A stretch of DNA of 64,000 nt, from positions 193,498,146 to 193,562,145 of the forward strand of contig NC_133665.1 of NCBI RefSeq assembly GCF_037893015.1, read 5' to 3'. This document shows, one piece after another, positions 1-11,085 of the stretch (the first letter of the stretch is position 1; every line of letters begins with the position of its first letter). Below the pieces are notes generated by a model that had not been told where the DNA came from, did not search any database, and was given only the letters and a program-made list of their open reading frames with translations. The DNA comes from Macrotis lagotis (taxonomy: Eukaryota; Chordata; Mammalia; Peramelemorphia; Peramelidae). A program made the position numbers and the translations under genes.

Positions 1-1385
1 AAACCCTCATCTCTCCTTGCTATTCTCTGGAAGTCCGCATTCACTTGGATATATCTCCTCCTCTCTCCTTTCTCTTTCATTTTTCTTCTTTCTTCCACTT
101 GTAGAGCCTCAACAGATAGACATTTTGCTTTCTTACTCTCTTTTATTCTTGGAGAGTTTTTGTTTTGGTTACTGCCTCCTGTACAATATAATCAGCTTCT
201 AATCAGGCACTCCATCTGCCAGATCTGATCCCTTAAATCTGTTCGTCACCTCCAATCCATATTCATAAAGGATGTTATTTTAGATCATAGCGAAACAGTC
301 TCATGGATTTTTCTACTTTCTCCAATATAAGATGGAATTTTGCAAGGAGAAGCTCGTGATCTGAGCCACTGTCAGTTCCAGGTCTGATTTTAACTGAATG
401 TTCTCCACTGTTGACTGCAAAGCGTATAATCCATCGGATTTCTTAGTGACCCTCTGGCAATGTCTGCATGTAGTCACCTTTTGAGTTGCTGTGTCAGTTA
501 TGACCAGTAAGTTATCTTACTCTATTAGTCTCTGCCCTGCTTCGTTTTTGGACTCCAAGCCAAACTTGCCTCTTATTCCAATTGTCTTTCAATTTTCCGC
601 TTTAGCATTCCAATCCCCTAGGATGAATGGGACATTTTTGTTGGTGTTAAAGATGTCGTAGATCTTCATAGAACTGAGCAACTTCTGGCCCCTTCAACAT
701 CAGTGACTGAAGTATGGACTAGTATTACTGTGCTATTGAATGGTTTGCCTTGGATTCAGACAGATATCATTCAGTCATTTGGCAGATGACACCCTAGTCT
801 CATCCTTTTATTGATTATGAGGGTACTCCATTTCTTCTAAGGGATTCTTGTCCACAATATTATGTGTAGTGATCAGCTGATTGAAATTCACCCATCCTCA
901 TCCATCTAAGTTCCCAGATACCCAAGGTGTTGATGCTTAATTTTCTCATCTCCTGTTTGACCCTATCCAGCTTACCTCGGTCCATAGACTTCTATTCTAC
1001 ATTCCTATGCAGGGTTCATTTTACAACACTGGGTTTTTCTTTCGTCACCAGATGTACCTTTCAGCTTTAACCCAATTGCTTCATTAGTACTGGGGCTACT
1101 GGTAGTTGTCTTCCTCTCTTCTCTGGAGCTCTTGGATACCATCCAACCTGAGGGACTCATCTGGTGTCATCCCTTTTCTCATCGTAATATTGTCCATGGG
1201 GTGTACTTGGCAAAGATACTAGCATTTCCTTTTCCAATAGGTCATCTTTTGTCCAAACTTTTCACTAGGACCTGTCTCTCTTAGGTAATCCTGCATGACA
1301 TAGCTCCTTGTTTCATGAAGCTAGGAAAGTTCCTCCACCAGGACGAGCCAGTGATCCAGGAAGGGATTTAGTTATCTTATTTTGT
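1..1385 (-). repeat. RTE/BovB-like LINE fragment, antisense, endonuclease and early RT region
   Basis: Read on the + strand, this block follows the antisense of the BovB/RTE LINE open reading frame as I remember it. Diagnostic stretches are near 180-240 (CTGCCTCCTGTACAAT, CAGATCTGATCCCTTAAATC), 350-375 (GTGATCTGAGCCACTGTCAG), 500-560 (ACTCTATTAGTCTCTGCCCT) and 725-755 (TATTGAATGGTTTGCCTTGG). The element lies on the minus strand, with its 5' endonuclease part to the right and the start of the reverse transcriptase leaving the window at base 1. No long open frame survives, so it is an old inactive copy. The family assignment comes from memory of the consensus and should be confirmed with a repeat library. 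Confidence 0.8.
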
Positions 1386-1566
1386 AAAAAATGACTTGCA
1401 GTTATACTCACATAGTTGTTCTGCGTGTCTTGGCAAGTTGACTCCCAAATATTTTATACTGTCTATAGTCTTCTCTTTTCCCACTGGATTTTGTTGGTAA
1501 TATATAGAAATTCCAATGATTGTATTTTCTGCAATTTTGCTAAAATTGTTCATTTCAATTCATTTT

Positions 1567-1920
1567 TTTATTTTTATTTTTTTAAGAAAGATTTTATTTA
1601 GTTTGACTTTTACAATTTTTGCCCTAATCTTGCTTCCCTCCTCCCACTCCCCACAGAAGGCAGTCTGTTAGTCTTTCCATTGTTTCCATGGTATACACTG
1701 ATCTAAACTAAATGTGATGAGAGAGAAATCATATCCTTAAGGAAGAAACATAAAGTATAAGAGAGCAAAACTACATAGTAAGACAACAGATTTTTTTCCC
1801 TAAATTTAAGGTAATAGTCCTTGGTCTTTGTTTAAACTGCATAATTCATTCGTTGGATACAGATGGTATTCTCCATTGCAGACACCCCAAAATTGTGCCC
1901 ATCCATTCATTTTTAGTTGC
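1567..1920 (-). repeat. Marsupial L1 3' end inserted in older L1, antisense
   Basis: The block begins with a T-rich tract (complement of an A-tail). It then carries a segment shared with two other places in the window: ATTAAGGTAATAGTCTTTGGTCTTTG-type sequence recurs at 49915-49945, and the TTTCCATTGTTTCCATGGTA stretch is the complement of 43315-43340. It is therefore a 3' terminal L1 piece on the minus strand. Flanking bases read ATTCATTTTT on both sides, which may be the target-site duplication, although the low-complexity sequence makes that uncertain. Confidence 0.65.
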
Positions 1921-2281
1921 ATTTCTTGTGTTTTCTGAGTTAACCCTTAGATCATTTGCAAAAGGTGATAGTTTTTTCTTTTAGTCTATGCTCAATCCCT
2001 CGGTTTCTTTTTCTTGTCATTACTACAGCTGGTAATTCTAGTATAACATTGACAAATAATGCTAAAAACGAATACTCTTGCATTCCTTCTTATCTTAGTG
2101 GGAAGACTTCCAGTTTATCTAGTTCCAATATTACAGACAGTTCTGTTGTTTCCTATGTTTTCTAGTTTTTAATTTTTTTAAAAAAGTTTTATATATTCTC
2201 AAAAGTATTTTCTACATCTATTGATAGAATTTTGTGATTTTTTTTGCTATTAATATTGTCAACTATGATTATAGGTTTCTT

Positions 2282-2434
2282 TTTTTTAGGTTTTTTTTGC
2301 AAGGCAAATGGGGTTAAGTGGCTTGCCCAAGAACATACAGCTAGGTAATTATTAAGTGTCTGAGATGGGATTTGAACCCAGGTACTCCTGATTCCAAGGC
2401 CAGTGCTTTATCCACTATGCCACCTAGCCACCCC
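2282..2434 (-). repeat. Marsupial tRNA-derived SINE (WSINE1-like), minus, with 15-bp TSD
   Basis: This is a full-length copy in reverse complement: T-tract, AACC-type 3' end, TTGCAAGGCAAATGGGGTTA, the GGTAATTATTAAGTGTCTGA core, and the GCCACCTAGCCACCCC 5' end. It is bounded by a perfect 15-bp duplication GATTATAGGTTTCTT at 2267-2281 and 2435-2449. The perfect duplication shows it inserted after the host L1 fragment. Confidence 0.93.
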
Positions 2435-2664
2435 GATTATAGGTTTCTTAATGTTGAATCAGTTTTACATTATTAGAATAAATCTAGCGAATCAGTGTAT
2501 GATCCTTATGATGTGTCGTCATAATCTCCTTGTTAATATATTCATCAATATTCATCAGGTATATTAATGACTATAGAGCTTTCTTTCTCTGTTTTGACTT
2601 TCCCTAGTTTAAGTCTTAAGATCCTATTTGTATTATAGAAGGAATATCGTAGGGCTCATATTTT

Positions 2665-2812
2665 TTCTTCTTTTTTTGCAAGGCAATGGGGTTAAGTGAT
2701 TTGCTCAAAGTCACACAGCTAGGTGATTAGTATGTGTCTGAGGTCAAACTTGAACTCAGGTCCTCCTGACTCTGGGGCTGGTGCTTTATCCACTGTGCCA
2801 CCTAGCTGCCCC
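2665..2812 (-). repeat. Marsupial tRNA-derived SINE (WSINE1-like), minus
   Basis: Full-length reverse-complement copy: T-tract, TTTGCAAGGCAATGGGGTTA, CACACAGCTAGGTGATTAG, and GTGCCACCTAGCTGCCCC as the 5' end. It sits 230 bp from the preceding SINE, within the same L1 fragment. Confidence 0.92.
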
Positions 2813-3000
2813 TTCAAACTATTTATGTAATATTAGAACTAATTGTGCTTTAAATGTTTGATAGAATTCACATATAAATCCACATGGTCCTGGGGTTTTT
2901 TTTCCCCCTTTGGAAGTTTCTTTATGATTCACTCAATTTCTTTTTCGGAGTGGGTTATTTAAGGCTTTGATTTTCTAGTCTGTTTATCTGGGCATTTTAT

Positions 3001-5535
3001 AGTTTTGTAATTTGAGTCATTTTCTCTTTACAGAATATTTTGTAATTGAATTTATGTAAATCTGAGGTTTGCCTCCATAGGCTGGTAGATCGCAGATATT
3101 TAATGCATTTCTCCTGAACTTTGCTATTTCTGTGTAGAAGTGCTGTCATTTTTGCCACTGTTTTCTCTTCTGGCACACAGCTGAAGCTATTGTCCCAGTG
3201 AGTGTCACTTAGTTTAGTTCTGACACTCTCCACCTTCTTCACTCAGTTGTCTCTGTCTCGGACTGGAGGTCTGGCAAGTACAGCAATGAACTCCAATACC
3301 TCCCTTCGGAGAGGGCTCAGAGCAGAACTTGCGAGGGGATGCCATTCCCCAGCAGCAGCGTGGACCACCATGCCCCCCACTCTGGGGTCCTCTGCCCCTC
3401 CCTCTTTCAGCTTCTTTTTGTGTATTGTCTTCCCCGTTCTCTTCATTCTCCTGCCTTCCCTCTGATAATGAATTCCTATCCATCCTATATACGGCTGGAT
3501 TGTCTCTGTTTGCCTACTATCTCCCCCATCAAAGCATGAGCTCCTCGGGGACGAGACTGTATTTGCCTCTTTTTGTAGTTTCTGGTGCATAGTGGGAAGT
3601 GGACTGATTGAGGAGCCAAATATTACCTGTGAGAAGAGGCTCCAGGACAAGAGAGGGTGATGATTAAACTCCCTACAGAGCATGGCTAGGGTTCTTGTGC
3701 CTACCGAGATCAAACAGCCTCGGACAGGCTCACGGATCAGGACATTTCAGGACTGGGTGGGGACAGGCTCGGAGAGCTCTGGGGGCCAGGCCCTGACTGC
3801 CTTGAGCGCCTGTTGAGTCTGATCTGGCACAGAGCTAGTTACAAAGACAAGAAGGGTGGTGGGTAGAGGCATGTGCACTAAGGGTGTGTATACAGACAGA
3901 CACAAAACAGGCCCTGGGACATTTGGGGCAGAAAGGACATCATCAGGTGGGAGGGGGAAATGAACCCCAGTGACTCCTGCAGAATTGGACCAAGGTTGTG
4001 TGGAATCCAATCCAGTCAAAAGATAGATGGGTAGACCAGAAAGCCACAGACTTGTTCCAAATGCCAGGACTCTGGGTGCTGGTCATGGGCAGCTTCCCTG
4101 AGCTTGGGACCAGAAAGGCCTTGGAGACCAGTCCTTTATGACAGAGGAATCTCAGCAGCTCCAGGTTCCTTAAGCTTTATCCCCGTCCAGCCCATGCTAC
4201 AAGAGAGGGGAGGGAGAACTGGTAGGAGCGACCGCATTCCCAGGACAGGCAAATCGGGGCCAGGTGCCTCCTTTTGTGGGGCAAAACTGCCTGGGATCTG
4301 GTGTTAGGGCCCAAGAGCAGAGAGGGCAGTTCTGAAGTGGGGGGCTCAGAGGCTGGCAGAATCCCCAAGGAAAAGCCAAAAGTTGGCTTATCTTCCCCTG
4401 GGGTGCAGGGGCTGCTTCCCCCTCAAGGCTGTTCAGGACAGGACCTTGTGCCTTCTTTCACCCATATGGTGAAACCCTGCTTTGCCTTGGTGGTGCCGCC
4501 TCCACTCTGCTCCTAGTGCTCGTTCTTTCTTAACTCTTCCTACCGAGGTGGCCCTGCAGAGGGGGCGCACGCACACACACACTGTGGGGGCACCCAAGGC
4601 AAATCTTCTGAGCTGAAATCCAGGCTGTGGGTGGACCCTGTTTTGGAAGGAGCAGCCCCCACCCTTCTCGGGCTGTGCCAGAAACTGCTGGGTCCACTTC
4701 CTAGCCAACTCCTGCAGGAGGCACTTGGGACCCCTGCCCTCCATTGGGCCTGGTCCAGCCCCCCAATACAGCCGTGTTGCCAAGAACACAGAGTCCATCC
4801 TGTTATTGTGTTCCATGAACTCTGCCCCCTTCCTGGGCTTGGATAGAGGCCAGTCATGTTCAGAGCAGGCCAAGGAGGACTCCAGCTGTTCATAGATGGG
4901 ATTCCGGATGATTCCAAGCTCCCTGCCCTGCCTGTCTGACGCTACCTGGTTCTCACTAACTTGAGAAACCTGAAATTCAAATGATTTTCCCTTTTCCAGG
5001 GACAGATGGACCCTCAAAACAAGAGTTTTGTGACAGGATTCCAACTCAGATTCCTCCCTCTATCCATCCTGGTGCCCTTTTCTTTAGACTGCCCTCTCCC
5101 AGGTTACCAATTATCTTTTCTCAGTCCTCCTTCTTCATCATCTGTTGTGTCGGACCCTGGGAACCGTCCATTTCTCCTGGATACTCTCTCCTGGCCCCGC
5201 TGGTATCTAGCTGACCACTTTACTCCATCTTCTTGGCTGGCTCAAGCCCCTCAGGTCTTTTTCTAGACCTTCTCTACATAAGCCCATTAATTGACTCGCC
5301 TACTAAAGTCCAAGGATCCACATTTTATGCTTTGTAGGAGACAGGACCAATGACTTGGCTGCAATGGGGCAGGTGAAGCCGAGAAGCCAAGCGCCATGGC
5401 AAAGTCTTGGCTGGACCAACTCTACCTCAGGCCTCCTGACCACCAGCTCGTGCTCCTGAGGCCAAAGTATAACATATCCTATGGTCCCAACGTCCCTAAG
5501 CTTTTCCCCAGAAAACTCCTTGCTCTAGACAGTGT
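3001..5535. other. Gene-free flank, mostly unassigned
   Basis: No coding exon, RNA gene or clear mobile element is recognised apart from a possible L2-like 3' end at about 3470-3600 (CATGAGCTCCTCGGGGACGA followed by a 'TCTGGTGCATAGT' motif). Overlapping reading frames at 3243-3713 and 4433-5044 lack domains, splice context and codon coherence, and look like chance frames in GC-rich DNA. Confidence 0.5.
3470..3602 (+). repeat. L2-like LINE 3' end, degenerate
   Basis: The order of motifs (CATGAGCTCCTCGGGGACGA, a 'TTTGCCTCTTTTTGTAGTT' stretch, TCTGGTGCATAGT) matches the generic 3' end of L2-type LINEs, where an 'aagctccatgagggcaggga' motif precedes 'gtgcctggcacatagtag'. It is short and eroded, so the assignment is tentative. 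Confidence 0.45.
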
Positions 5536-5539
5536 TGGC

Positions 5540-6095
5540 AGACCAGGACACCCGGGGTCCATGGCTGTTGTGGCATATGACTATGATGGAACATTATTGT
5601 GTTGTAAAAAAACAGGATAGTTTCAGAAAACCTGGGAGGACTCATATGAATATTTGATGCAAACTGAATGGAGCAGCCACACAGGAGAAACTATAATATA
5701 CAAGGACCAATTGTGAAAGAATTGGATATTTTGATTAATGCAATGATCCAAGACAATTCCAGAAGACTTAAGATGAAAAACTACTATTCCTCTTCAGAGA
5801 AAGAACCCATGAAACCTGAATGCAAATTGAAGCGTATTTTTATTTTTATTTTTCTTAGGGTTTTTGTCTGTAGTTTCTTTTGCAACATGGCTAATATGAA
5901 GTGAATATGCTCCACGTGTATAACTGATATCAAATTGCTTGCTTTTCTTAAGAAAGGGAAAGGGGAGGGAGAGAATTTAGAACACAAACTTTTATAGGAA
6001 TGAAAATTTAAAATTGTGCATATAATTGAGAAATATTTAATGAGATAAATGGAAATATAAGGGGAGGGGGAACTTATTAAACTACCTGAAAACCA
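5540..6095 (+). repeat. L1/HAL1 3' terminal fragment, plus
   Basis: The block contains the marsupial L1/HAL1 tail signature in order: a 'GGCATATGACTATGATGGAA' stretch, AATGATCCAAGACAATTCCA, CAGAGAAAGAACCCATGAA, CTGATATCAAATTGCTTGC, then the purine-rich GGGAGGGAGAGAATTTAGAA end. The same order recurs at 6430-6925 and, in part, at 62700-63110, which supports one family. It is non-coding and degenerate. Confidence 0.75.
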
Positions 6096-6292
6096 TGTTT
6101 TTTTAAAAAAAGCCTTGAAGTATATTCCAAGAAATTCTCAAGGAAAACTGATATTCAAGATCCAAAGGATAAAGCAAATTTTGAAAGCATTCATTGATGA
6201 CCTTCTGAAAGAGATCCCTAATTAAAAATTCCCAAGGATCGTAGAGTCAAATCTACAACACCTAGGTCAGGGAGAACCTCACTCTCATTGGA

Positions 6293-6293
<1 letters not shown>

Positions 6294-6354
<61 letters not shown>
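6294..6354. repeat. (TG)n microsatellite
   Basis: About 30 TG dinucleotides with a single interruption (TGTTTG near 6330), ending in TGTGCACGCA. It lies between two L1/HAL1 tails. Confidence 0.97.
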
Positions 6355-6379
6355 CACGCACATAAACACACTCAGTTAT

Positions 6380-6925
6380 TATAGAGATCTATCTTATCCT
6401 GTAGGGAACCAAGATAGGAAGGGGATAGGACAGGAGATGGTCGTCAATTGAAAAATGGTTGAACATGTGGCATATGCTTGGAATGGAGCACTCTTGTGCT
6501 ATAAAAATGAGGGAGGTGGTGTCAGGAAAAAACATGGCAAGACCCATGTGAACTGATGCAAAGGGCAATGAGAAGAACCAGGAGATGGTTGTGTCCAGTA
6601 ACAGCCATGCAGTAATAAGCTTCAACTGTGAAAGACTTGGCTGCTCTGGTCACTACAGCGATCCAGGACAATTTCAATGGACACATAATGAAAAACTGTT
6701 AATTCCCCCCCCAGAGAGAGAACTGATGAACTCTGAGTGCAAATGAGGTAGCATTTTCTCAGATTATTTTACAGTATGGCTTATGTGGAAATGTTCTGCG
6801 TGATTTCACAGGAGTAATTAATTGATATCATGTTGCTTACCTTCTCAGTGGGTAAGGGAGGGCTAGGAGGGAAGGAGAGGGAATTTGGAACTCAGAATGT
6901 AAAAAGAAAAGAAAAGCTAAAAGCA
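6380..6925 (+). repeat. L1/HAL1 3' terminal fragment, second copy, plus
   Basis: It starts with AGATCTATCTTATCCTGTAG and continues through GAAAAATGGTTGAACATGTG, AACTGATGCAAAGGGCAATG, GCGATCCAGGACAATTTCAA, AGAGAGAACTGATGAACTC, TTGATATCATGTTGCTTACC and the purine-rich GAATTTGGAACTCAGAATG end. The motif order is the same as in the neighbouring copy at 5540-6095. Same-strand adjacency could reflect one long element or two insertions. Confidence 0.75.
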
Positions 6926-7179
6926 AATATGTTTGCAAAAGGGGAAGGTTGAAATGGACAGCCTCTAGGACCCAACTCCAAGTCTATGTGGTGGACTCTT
7001 GCAGCCGGCCCTTCTCCGGTCCAGGGGAGATGGTCTTTGTTCCTTTATCCCATCTCCCGCTCCTGGTCTTGCCATCTGGATTCTTTCTGGTTTCTTGGCT
7101 CTGACAAACTTGGCTTCCTTGGGCTCCCACCTTCCCCAGAAACCCTTCTCAGCCCTCCTCCATCTCCGGCTGGTTTCCA

Positions 7180-7345
7180 GTGCGTCCTCGTATGGCTTGC
7201 CACCCTTCTCCTGCTATGCCCCCAAAGGACTGGCAGCTCCTCCAGGGCAAGGACTGGGGCTTGGCTATTTGCTTGTTTTGTCCTGCCTTTCTGTGGAGCC
7301 CCAGGCCTTAGTAGGAAGCTTGGGCCTTAATAATTCTGTGATTAA
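7180..7345 (+). repeat. L2-like LINE 3' end, degenerate
   Basis: GCAGCTCCTCCAGGGCAAGG followed by GGAGCCCCAGGCCTTAGTAG and CTTAATAATT resembles the usual L2 3' end ('ctccaggagggcagg... cccagtgcctagca... gcttaataaat'). Tentative because it is short and diverged. Confidence 0.45.
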
Positions 7346-8035
7346 CTGAAGAAATGTTTAGTGGACTGCATTGGTAAAGATTCCAATGTAGCTAAGGAGA
7401 CAGGACACAAGAAGCTTCCATGGGCAGAGCATTAGGCTTCTGCCCTCAGGCCAGCTGGGGAGACTGAGAGAAGAGGCTGGGCAGGAGAGCCAGGGGTGGA
7501 ATCTGTGCCAGGTGCTGGGGATGCTGAGAAAGACCCCTGCCCTCAGAGAGCCCAGTCTAGCAGCAGGAGACAATAAGCCAAAAATGGCACCTAGAGACAG
7601 GAGCGATGCAAGGCAAGAGAAGACTGGGGGGGCATTGCCTAGCATCAGTGGGACAAGCTCTATTTGGGGGCAAATTCAGCACTCGCTCCGACCTTCCACG
7701 CTACCCTCCGTGCTGATTTGCCGTTCCTTTCCCAGAATCCAGTTCACCAAGCAAGGGCTGCGGGGTCTTTTTCCACAAAGGAAACTGTTGCTAAGACCCT
7801 CCTCCCCTTCCCCCACCCTCACACACTCATTCTCCTTCTCCCTCCCCTCTTTTCTCCCACTTTGTCCTTCATTCTCTCCTCCTTCCCTCATCTCTCTCTT
7901 AAAGTCATTCTTTCTCTCCCCCTTTTTTATTCTCTCAGTAATTCTCTTCTCTGTCTCTCCCGGCTCTTTGTCTCAAATACACACTTTCAGTCTCTTTCTT
8001 CTTCCTTCTCCCTCTTTTATTCTCACTGAAATTCT

Positions 8036-8038
<3 letters not shown>

Positions 8039-8097
<59 letters not shown>
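8039..8097. repeat. (CA)n microsatellite
   Basis: 29 uninterrupted CA dinucleotides followed by CGCGCG, a potential Z-DNA-forming sequence. A pyrimidine-rich stretch of about 240 bp lies just upstream. Confidence 0.98.
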
Positions 8098-8099
<2 letters not shown>

Positions 8100-8935
8100 G
8101 CGTGCCCGCTGCCAAAGGGACCACAGTGAAGACTCTCCCAACTGGGCCAGTCTCTGGTGACCCCCCTCCCCGGGCATCAGAGGTCCTCCCATTGGCTGCC
8201 GAGGGGTCTCCTCATGGCTGGCCAGCACCCACCAAGGCTCTGGTGAGCTCCGGCGGCCCCTTCCCTCTTCTTCCAGGCGGTGAGCCAACTGCTTGAGAAG
8301 AGGCAGGGAAGCCGGGTCTTTTGAGGAAAACAAAAAGAATCATGAAGGATCCCTGACCCGGCGCCCCCGCTCTGCTGACTCAACAAGAGCCAGGCCCCTC
8401 TGCGGCTGCCCCTGGCCCCAAGGTTGGCTTAAGCAAGGGACTTGAAATTTCCCCCCGTCCTCTGTGTGCTGCTCCTGGAGTCCCCGAGCCACCCTGGGCC
8501 CTGCCTCGGCCTCCCCGCCTCTCCCCTGAGGACCTTCCAGCCACCGGCTCCCGCCTGGCCAGTCAACCCAGGCCTGTGCCCAGGGCTACTTCACAGCACA
8601 GTGACGCGTGCGGAGTTTCTCCCCTGCCCTCTCTGACCCCATGCGCCTCATCTTTTCTTCTCTTTTTCCCCTAGGACAAGAAAACCTGAATGAAACAGAG
8701 GCCCTGGGACAGCTGAGAGCCTGGGGGACAAGGGAGTCATGGTCAGCCCAGAAGGGGAGGATGTCCCTGCCATCCAAAGGACCTATTGTCCAGTCGTGAT
8801 CCCCAGCACAACTCTCTTCTGCCTCAAACTTCCTGGAAGCGGTTATCCTCCATGATTAGGGCCTGGATGGTTTCTTCTGGTTAACTGAATTTTCTGGATA
8901 ATGGAAATATTTGGGGTTCATGAAATTGCTCGGCA

Positions 8936-9125
8936 CCAGTAGTAGTAATAATAATAATTTACATTTCAATACTGGGAAGGAGATGCTATTACTCTTCCCA
9001 TTTACAGTTGAGGAGTCTGAGGTAGAGGTGAAGGGACTTGCTCAGGATCACCCAACTGGGAGGGGTCTGAGTTGAATTTGAACTCAGATCTTTCTGACTA
9101 GGTCCTAAGCTCCATGCACTCTTTT
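8936..9125 (-). repeat. MIR/THER1-type SINE, antisense
   Basis: Reverse-complement MIR features in order: AGTAATAATAATAATTTACA, CCATTTACAGTTGAGGAGTC, AGGGACTTGCTCAGGATCAC, then the 'GAATTTGAACTCAGATCTTTCTGAC' end. Ancient and degenerate. Confidence 0.8.
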
Positions 9126-10099
9126 GAATTTCCTAATTACGCATTACTTGAGGGGAAGAAGCCCTGGTTTCAGCCTTGGGGGACCAGAGGTGTCTTAGCC
9201 GTCCCCTGGATGCATTCCCCATTTGCAGAATGAAGGGCAGGTCTCTTCTCCATTCCAGGATTCCTTCCCTCTGTGTGCTCCCTCCGTCTCTCAGGAAGCC
9301 AGAGCGAATGGCCCTGCTAAGGAGAAGAGGGGCCAGTTCTTTCCCAGAGGGAGAGTGACCCTGGAGACTCCCAGCCCAAGCCAACAAGGTAGGTGTGCCA
9401 TGGTCATGAGGAGCCAAAGTCAAACAGAAGCGGGCCCTGCCCTCAAGGAGCTTCCGGTCTAAGGAGGGAGACCCCGCAAACCACTCTGGACGCACTGGCG
9501 TATGGGGGGATGAGGCTTCCTAGAAGAAGGGGGAGTCTAATGGGCCTTGAAGGTAACCGGGGCAGCTGGTGGTGGGGACGAGACCACCAAGACCGACCAG
9601 GCTCCAGACTGGAATGGAAGGCATCTCAATCAGTCACCAATGTGACCCAGAAAGAGTCTCTGCCCCCAACTCACTTCCCACCACAGCCACGGCCACCAAG
9701 AGCCATGAGCGAGTGTGCCAATGTAGCAGAAGAACAAGGTGGGACATGAGCAGCCCCGAGAAGAGGACCCATCACCAGACTGAAGAGCCAGGCAACTAGG
9801 AGGAACCCGATGGTTACTGAAGTGGCCCCCACTGGCCAGCGACTCCAAGGACCACAGCATCCTTGAACTCCACACTTGAGCCTTCCAGGTTGAGGAAGTT
9901 GGAGGATGCCAGTGGGAAGGGTGGGGAGACCCACAAAGGAGGCAAGGTATATTAGGAAGCCTCCAAGAATCAATTTTCAGGATATTTCCAAGAGAAAACA
10001 ATTTTTTAAAAATTTGAAAAGTCTAATCCTGCCCCCAACTTCCCTCCCTACAAAGACTTCATGTGATGGCACCAGGCAAGACTCAAGGGTGGCATAGTG
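9126..10099. other. Gene-free flank, unassigned
   Basis: No gene found. A 'GCCCTGCCCTCAAGGAGCTT' motif at about 9438-9457 is a common piece of ancient L2/MIR-class debris and recurs in variant form at 15702-15722, 40975-40992 and 55042-55058. Both-strand open frames at 9393-10001 look like chance frames in GC-rich sequence. Confidence 0.45.
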
Positions 10100-10300
10100 G
10101 TCCAGTCATTTGCAGTTGGGACCCCATGAGGGTCTTCTCAGCAGAAACTGGAGGGGTTCTCTGTTTCCTTCTCCAGCTCATTCTACAGATGAGGAAACTG
10201 AGGCAAACAGGAGCAGTGACTGGTCCAGGGTCACACAGCTAGTGTCTCTAAGCCGAATCTGACCTGACCCCAGACCTGGTGCTTTCTGCGGCGGTCCCAG
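10100..10300 (-). repeat. Marsupial CORE-type SINE (WALLSI-like), antisense
   Basis: Reverse complement of the module seen in plus orientation at 37702-37913: CTGGAGGGGTTCTCTGTTTC, TTCTCCAGCTCATTCTACAG, GATGAGGAAACTGAGGCAAA, CAGGGTCACACAGCTAGTGT. The pair 'aatggcaaaccactccagta' and 'gtcacaaagagt' that defines this SINE is present in complement, though mutated. Confidence 0.7.
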
Positions 10301-10929
10301 AGTATAGCCAGTGTCCTCACGTCCTGTCCTCCAGCCGACCAGGAGGTCCAAAGTGATCCCCAAGCATCGAAGTCTTCTCAAGCCTGTGAGTGAACATAAG
10401 GACTGAGAGGCATCATGAAACCGGTAGCTACCAGTGTGAGCAAAGACGTGGAGGTAGGAAACCAGTGTTACGAAGGCAGGTGTCAGAGAATGACCTTGGA
10501 GACTGTGGAAGAGCCCACCCCTGCTCCCCACAGATCCATGTCCCTAGGATCTAGGCTGAGGACCCTCCCACTGGGTCACGGGGAGACTTGGGTCAAAGTC
10601 TCTCAATTCTCTCTGTCATGGCCAAACTCCTGAAGACCCAGGATGAATTTAGCATTAAAATGCTTGGGGAGCCCCCAGTTAGCCCCATCACTCCCCTCAC
10701 TCACCCACAAGATGGTGGGTCCCTTGCCTGCTCCCCATCTTCCATAGGCCTCAAAGGCTCCTCCCCCAGATTCCTCACACCCCTAAGCCAGCCCAGCACA
10801 CCCCCTCCTGAGTTTGAGGGCAGAGAACCTTTCTGGCTCACATTGGTGACCTGTTCCAATCTGTAACCTTCCCCAGGGCTTACTACAATTTGCCTCATAT
10901 ACAGCAAGTGCCTAATGCTTGCTGATTGA

Positions 10930-11085
10930 TGGTCCATAGGCCTGGAACTGGAAGGAACCTCCAAAGTCGTCTAGGCCAATCCCTGAGGTAACTGAGGTCC
11001 AGAAAAGGCAGAGGTCCCAGACTCGGCTGGGGAGTGGACACCATGGCGGGGTCGAACCCAGGCCTCCTGCCTGCAGAGCCAGGGC
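10930..11085 (-). repeat. MIR-type SINE, antisense
   Basis: GGAACTGGAAGGAACCTCCA, AACTGAGGTCCAGAAAAGGC and TCGAACCCAGGCCTCCTGCC follow the order of a reverse-complement MIR/THER1. The copy is eroded. An L2-like tail ('CAGCAAGTGCCTAATGCTTG') lies just upstream at 10900-10925. Confidence 0.65.

Larger units (their letters stand above)
1386..3000 (-). repeat. L1 LINE ORF2 fragment, antisense, split by later insertions
   Basis: Remaining pieces (about 1386-1566, 1921-2266, 2450-2664 and 2813-3000) track the antisense of mammalian L1 ORF2. Recognisable parts are the region around the L1 motif usually read as GTATAGGAATGC and CAGCAAACAGTGATAGTTTG (here 1921-1975), the 'latent complexity' stretch at 2040-2115, and the 'CCATCTGGTCCTGG' counterpart at 2880-2895. 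The element is on the minus strand, degenerate, and interrupted by an L1 tail and two SINEs listed separately. Its abutment on the RTE block at about 1385 shows layered insertion. No frame of useful length remains. Confidence 0.65.
6930..8925. other. Gene-free GC-rich flank
   Basis: Holds an L2-like 3' end (about 7180-7345), a pyrimidine-rich stretch at 7790-8035 made largely of TCTC/CCTT runs, and a long CA array. No exon or RNA gene is supported. The open frames here read through CA/CT low-complexity sequence. Confidence 0.5.

Noticed and set aside
4433-5044. 203-codon minus-strand frame
   Set aside because: No recognisable domain and heavy overlap with frames on the other strand.
7512-8333. 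Frames of 205 and 132 codons with Thr-His or Cys-Val repeats
   Set aside because: They are translations of the CA/CT microsatellite region.
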